Assembly (NCBI RefSeq): GCF_000758585.1
Contig: NZ_CP009281.1
Span: forward strand, 1,984,001 to 2,048,000
DNA length: 64,000 nucleotides
DNA from: Paenibacillus sp. FSL R5-0345
GTDB lineage: Bacteria > Bacillota > Bacilli > Paenibacillales > Paenibacillaceae
Direction of reading: 5' to 3'
Part shown: piece after piece, positions 62,801-64,000 of the stretch
How the letters are laid out: every line of letters starts with the position of its first letter
Numbering within the stretch: position 1 is the stretch's first letter
The notes under the pieces: generated by a model
What the model was told of the DNA's origin: nothing
Database searches by the model: none
Seen by the model: the letters and a program-made list of their open reading frames with translations, nothing else
Program-made: the position numbers and the translations under genes

Positions 62801-64000
62801 CTACGGAGAAGAACTGGGGAAATCGGGCAAAAAAGCAGGAGACATGTCTAAAGGTGAGTTCAACGAGAACCGTAAAGATATGCCATGGGATCAGTTGACT
62901 GCAGAGAAACCACTTCATGATCATTATCAGAAGCTGTTAAATATTCGTGCAAAATACTCCAAAGTGTATTCCAAAGGTACGCGCACGAAGCTGGCGGGTT
63001 CAGATGATTTAGGTTTTCTAGCTTTCAACAAATATTATGGCAATGAGAATGTTGTGACGGCTATCAACACCAACAACAGTGTAGTATCCGCAACGATTCC
63101 TGTACCGTTTGTTCCTAACTCATCTGTAACAGATGAATATAGCGGCAAAACCTACACAGTATCCGCTGATCAAAAAGTAATCATTGATCTACCGAGTAGA
63201 GATGATGGTGGAACGGTTATTCTATCTGGAGTATCTAAAGTGACACCAACACCTGGTGGAGCTGTTGTTAACCCTACAACTCCTGCTGATACTCAAGTTA
63301 TCAGTGAAGACAGTTTGAAAAACGGTAAAGATGGTAAGGTACAAATTGAAATTGCCTCTGGTAAGACATCAATCCTCTTACCATTGCATGCTGCACAAAC
63401 GTTGGGAACTAATGACTTAGTTCTTAAAGTGGGGGATCTATTAGTTACTATCCCTAACAAACTGTTAAGCACAATACCAAGTTTAGCTTCAGGTGTGGAT
63501 GCGGATGGTGCTCAAATCCTGTTGGAGCTGAAACCATTGATCCAGTCTGCTACAAAAGCATTAATCGATGGTTTAAACAAAGAGATGGGGACCGTAACTT
63601 CGCTTTCCGATGTGTTTGAACTGAGACTTAGCATTCTGAAGAAAGATGGTACTCGGATAGTAGTTAAGAAGTTCGATGAGCCAATTACGATATCGTTTAA
63701 GATTAAAGGTCAATCGAATAAAGATCTATTGGGGATTTACTATTTAGGCGATAATGGCGAGCTTGAGTACGTAGGTGGACAGCTCAATGGAGACGTGATA
63801 TCTACACAAGTCACGCACTTTAGTAAATATGCCGTACTTGAGATTGTTAAGTCGTTCAAGGATGTTCCATCTACTTATTGGGCATTCCACGCCATTCAGT
63901 CCCTTGCTGCAAAACAAATTGTTTCAGGGGTTACAACAACCGAGTATGATCCTAAGAGCAATGTTAGCCGTGCGGAATTTACCGCATTGCTAGTTCGCGC
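56862..64000 (+). CDS. Cell-surface amylopullulanase with two GH13 domains and SLH anchoring (3' end outside the window)
   Basis: Open from ATG 56862 (after GGGAGG) to the window end, at least 2379 residues. A signal peptide ends near VSA (residue 33). Two pullulanase X25-like modules (about 35-120 and 145-240) and two CBM41/PUD starch-binding modules (about 250-350, 360-455) come before a CBM48-type domain. The first catalytic domain is a type I pullulanase: YNWGYDP (784-790), Asp898 in GMRWDMMGD, Glu927 in FIGEGW, Asp1018 in EAHDN. A BIG2-type domain (about 1258-1342) and a third PUD-like module follow. The second GH13 domain is alpha-amylase-like, with Asp1852 in YFRVDTVKH, Glu1881 in KMTGEYFGG and Asp1947 in SSHDEDG. 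An SLH module starts near 2330. It cuts alpha-1,6 and alpha-1,4 bonds of starch, pullulan or glycogen at the cell surface. Confidence 0.93.
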   Translation, partial: MKITLWGKRAFAIFMIFALVFSSLGLHPVKVSAETTKVVLVGDLQSKFTSTGSETPGNDWDEKSVVTQMTYSENGLYTFTGNLPAGEYNYKVTLNDSWTENYGFSKYTNPQGKNDGENIHIKLETDSTVTFYYNDITHKIADSTYYTPIAAGKLPRLTGSLPADALSTLSDPDFDGVYSTVVTLPQGDYTYKVSVPGATEAEDMSYPESDLTLNLPLDLKVTFKYNTADHNVSAEYKIPTGPVEVTPVPAGHMRVHYKASDYTDKGLWLWGDVVTPSVDWAMGATPFPDGQIDSFGVYVDVPIKDGAKKISFIALKRASGEKDGGDKNFSINTPQTNEVWITEGSDVVTPYEPVKLPENTVRIHYMRSDTNHDQYGLWLWDDVSTPSDTLGSWPTPATPFQVDQKDNFGAYVDVPLIEGAKKIGFIVMKPSNGDKDGDNKTFSLLDRYNQLWVKEGDNNVYVSPFGETPIGLVSAEVLSTSKILLGFTLTDGLDAAVLKNEITVKDKDGASIPVSAVTITSKTSIEVDTEAFDLDNVPLSITYSGKTVSAVSGWRMLDEMYNYTGDDLGATYNADKTATLKLWAPKASSVVVNVYDKNDSNVHVGSVDLTSGEKGVWSVNLKPTDLTGTNTNDVRGFFYQYEVTNDGLTNNVLDPYAKSMAVFTVDTTGAAGAGGDTVGKAAIVDLSQTNPDTFGYADIEGYEKREDAIIYEVHVRDFTSDVSIVDSLSGERWGSYSAFEKKLDYIKSLGVTHIQLLPVMAWYYGDETKMGNRETDYSAKNNEYNWGYDPHNYFSPDGAYSQHPADPEARIKELKGLIDAVHESGMGVILDVVYTHMAKKEFLNDIVPNYYAFQDANGNFIGGFGNNLATNHKMAEKLMVDSVKYWFEEYKIDGMRWDMMGDATAEAVQHAYDAAAEINPKALFIGEGWRTFGGAAADPSLAGKGADQDWMDKTDSVGVFSDEFRNELKSGYGSEGQPRFITGGARPITTIFNNIKAQPSNTPADDPGDIVPYIEAHDNLTLHDVIAQTIKKDPTITENELEIQKRIRLGNMLVLTSQGTAFIHAGQEYGRTKQWKDTAVPQDKYTEMFDSEGKSFGYFIHDSYDSSDAVNMFDWTKATDESQFPVQNTTRKYTSGLMELRKSTDAFRLGDKDLVDSNVNLIPAPEMKTDDLVIGYSNKATDGTGIYYVFMNGDSTARTLTLSEDLTTGQVLVDNDEAGVAAIPVGQWSGFSLTASSITLDPLTAVIIKKEAAAAALTSLETDSASYTLAAGKTHNTSVFARYDDNSRRNVTQVATYTSNKPEVATVNNKGQVKAIGKGTAKITVTYGGISTTVTVNVTDKRYVQFTYTRSDKDYTGWNIWVWNTGVKNDQIDFTTFKDGKASVLIEVAENATNMGFVIRKGQGDDWSHKDDYPDDRTIPLTPGEGFTKVNVTSGVKEFDISPSISGPILKDGTITFLYRDDALFRNDNMTAITAAKVKVNGKSYPMVYDSAKEWFTYTLTDLVEGTYKYTFLITKNGVTTELTDPKNTVNDESVVVYHIPDVSITTSVSPEAVTSNQNAVVTINASSLEDVTYSEGYMDLTNLGGSSKVKLDTELMKQTVAVKDTVSAGIKNIPITLVDQYGNAHKENAKLEVKARTYTGDKLDFDWDEARIYFALTDRFKDGDPTNNENVDKDQLEAYHGGDFRGMIDNLDYLQELGINTLWITPIVDNIDFNKGDGFKQYGYHGYWAKDFTKLDEHLGDMETFKELIEKAHDKGIKIMVDVVLNHTGYGLKAEDKEPTITAEDKARFEGMLRTDGVSADTDPIKGELAGLPDFKTEDPAVREKIIAWQTGWLDNARTERGDTIDYFRVDTVKHVEDTTWKAFKNALTSIDPNFKMTGEYFGGTIDSNGGMLETGQMDGLLDFGFNDAAKDFTDGKVNSVDSYLQERELKIDNTKMMAQFLSSHDEDGFLSNYVDGDKGKLKIAAALQITAKGQPVIYYGEELGKSGKKAGDMSKGEFNENRKDMPWDQLTAEKPLHDHYQKLLNIRAKYSKVYSKGTRTKLAGSDDLGFLAFNKYYGNENVVTAINTNNSVVSATIPVPFVPNSSVTDEYSGKTYTVSADQKVIIDLPSRDDGGTVILSGVSKVTPTPGGAVVNPTTPADTQVISEDSLKNGKDGKVQIEIASGKTSILLPLHAAQTLGTNDLVLKVGDLLVTIPNKLLSTIPSLASGVDADGAQILLELKPLIQSATKALIDGLNKEMGTVTSLSDVFELRLSILKKDGTRIVVKKFDEPITISFKIKGQSNKDLLGIYYLGDNGELEYVGGQLNGDVISTQVTHFSKYAVLEIVKSFKDVPSTYWAFHAIQSLAAKQIVSGVTTTEYDPKSNVSRAEFTALLVR

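Noticed and set aside
1..64000. CRISPR arrays, tRNA or rRNA genes, prophage or transposase genes
   Set aside because: No regularly spaced repeats, tRNA cloverleaf, rRNA-like sequence or recombinase motif was noticed in any part of the window.

Overview
The window looks like a low-GC Gram-positive, spore-former-type genome, most likely Paenibacillus or a close relative. This rests on style rather than a species marker. It carries many CUT1 sugar importers of the LplB/YtcP type, each with a large substrate-binding lipoprotein. It also has YesM/YesN-type two-component pairs, very long membrane-anchored AraC regulators, strong AGGAGG ribosome sites, CcpA-type cre sequences, and an S-layer-anchored amylopullulanase. 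No rRNA, tRNA, CRISPR array, phage gene or transposase was seen.

Layout. (1) 1-6010: the 3' end of an AraC regulator, two tandem paralogous sugar-binding lipoproteins separated by cre-like sites, and two permeases: importer A. (2) 6263-8370: a TetR regulator and a DHA2 multidrug efflux pump. (3) 8445-16159, minus strand: importer B (two permeases and a binding protein), followed by a histidine kinase, a response regulator and a second binding protein that may act as a sensor. (4) 16633-20178: importer C (two permeases and a binding protein). It is followed by a divergent 753-residue AraC regulator (20272-22533). (5) 22747-38058: a ten-gene plus-strand operon of glycan-degrading enzymes without secretion signals. 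The order is GH29, GH29, a CBM9-like protein, a transglutaminase-fold protein, GH18, GH130, a GH38-like protein, GH3, GH125 and a short kinase-like/mannose-isomerase-like fragment. (6) 38345-41152: a GH2-type glycosidase with its own ribosome site, after a strong terminator. (7) 41365-47707: a lipoprotein, an OmpR/histidine-kinase pair with a BcrA-type ABC exporter, and a soluble PAS kinase. (8) 47766-49636: DegV and an AraC/GyrI-like regulator. (9) 49781-64000+: a maltodextrin regulon. It holds oligo-1,6-glucosidase, maltose phosphorylase, beta-phosphoglucomutase and MalR, and a divergent, very large two-catalytic-domain amylopullulanase that runs off the end of the window.

How the genes work together. 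Region 5 reads as a cytoplasmic pathway for fucosylated, mannose-rich N-glycans or glycopeptides. Fucosidases, alpha-mannosidases (GH38-like, GH125), a chitobiose-cleaving candidate (GH18) and a mannosyl-GlcNAc phosphorylase (GH130) cover most bonds of an N-glycan core. The transglutaminase-fold protein shares the Cys/His motif arrangement of eukaryotic cytosolic peptide:N-glycanase. Its pairing with a cytosolic CBM9-like protein is the most interesting and least explained feature here. Importer C and the AraC sensor next to it are the probable uptake and control system. In region 9, extracellular starch or pullulan is cut by the surface amylopullulanase. Imported maltose is then phosphorolysed to glucose and beta-glucose-1-phosphate, which beta-phosphoglucomutase converts to glucose-6-phosphate. 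MalR probably controls both arms through CAAACGTTTG-type operators.
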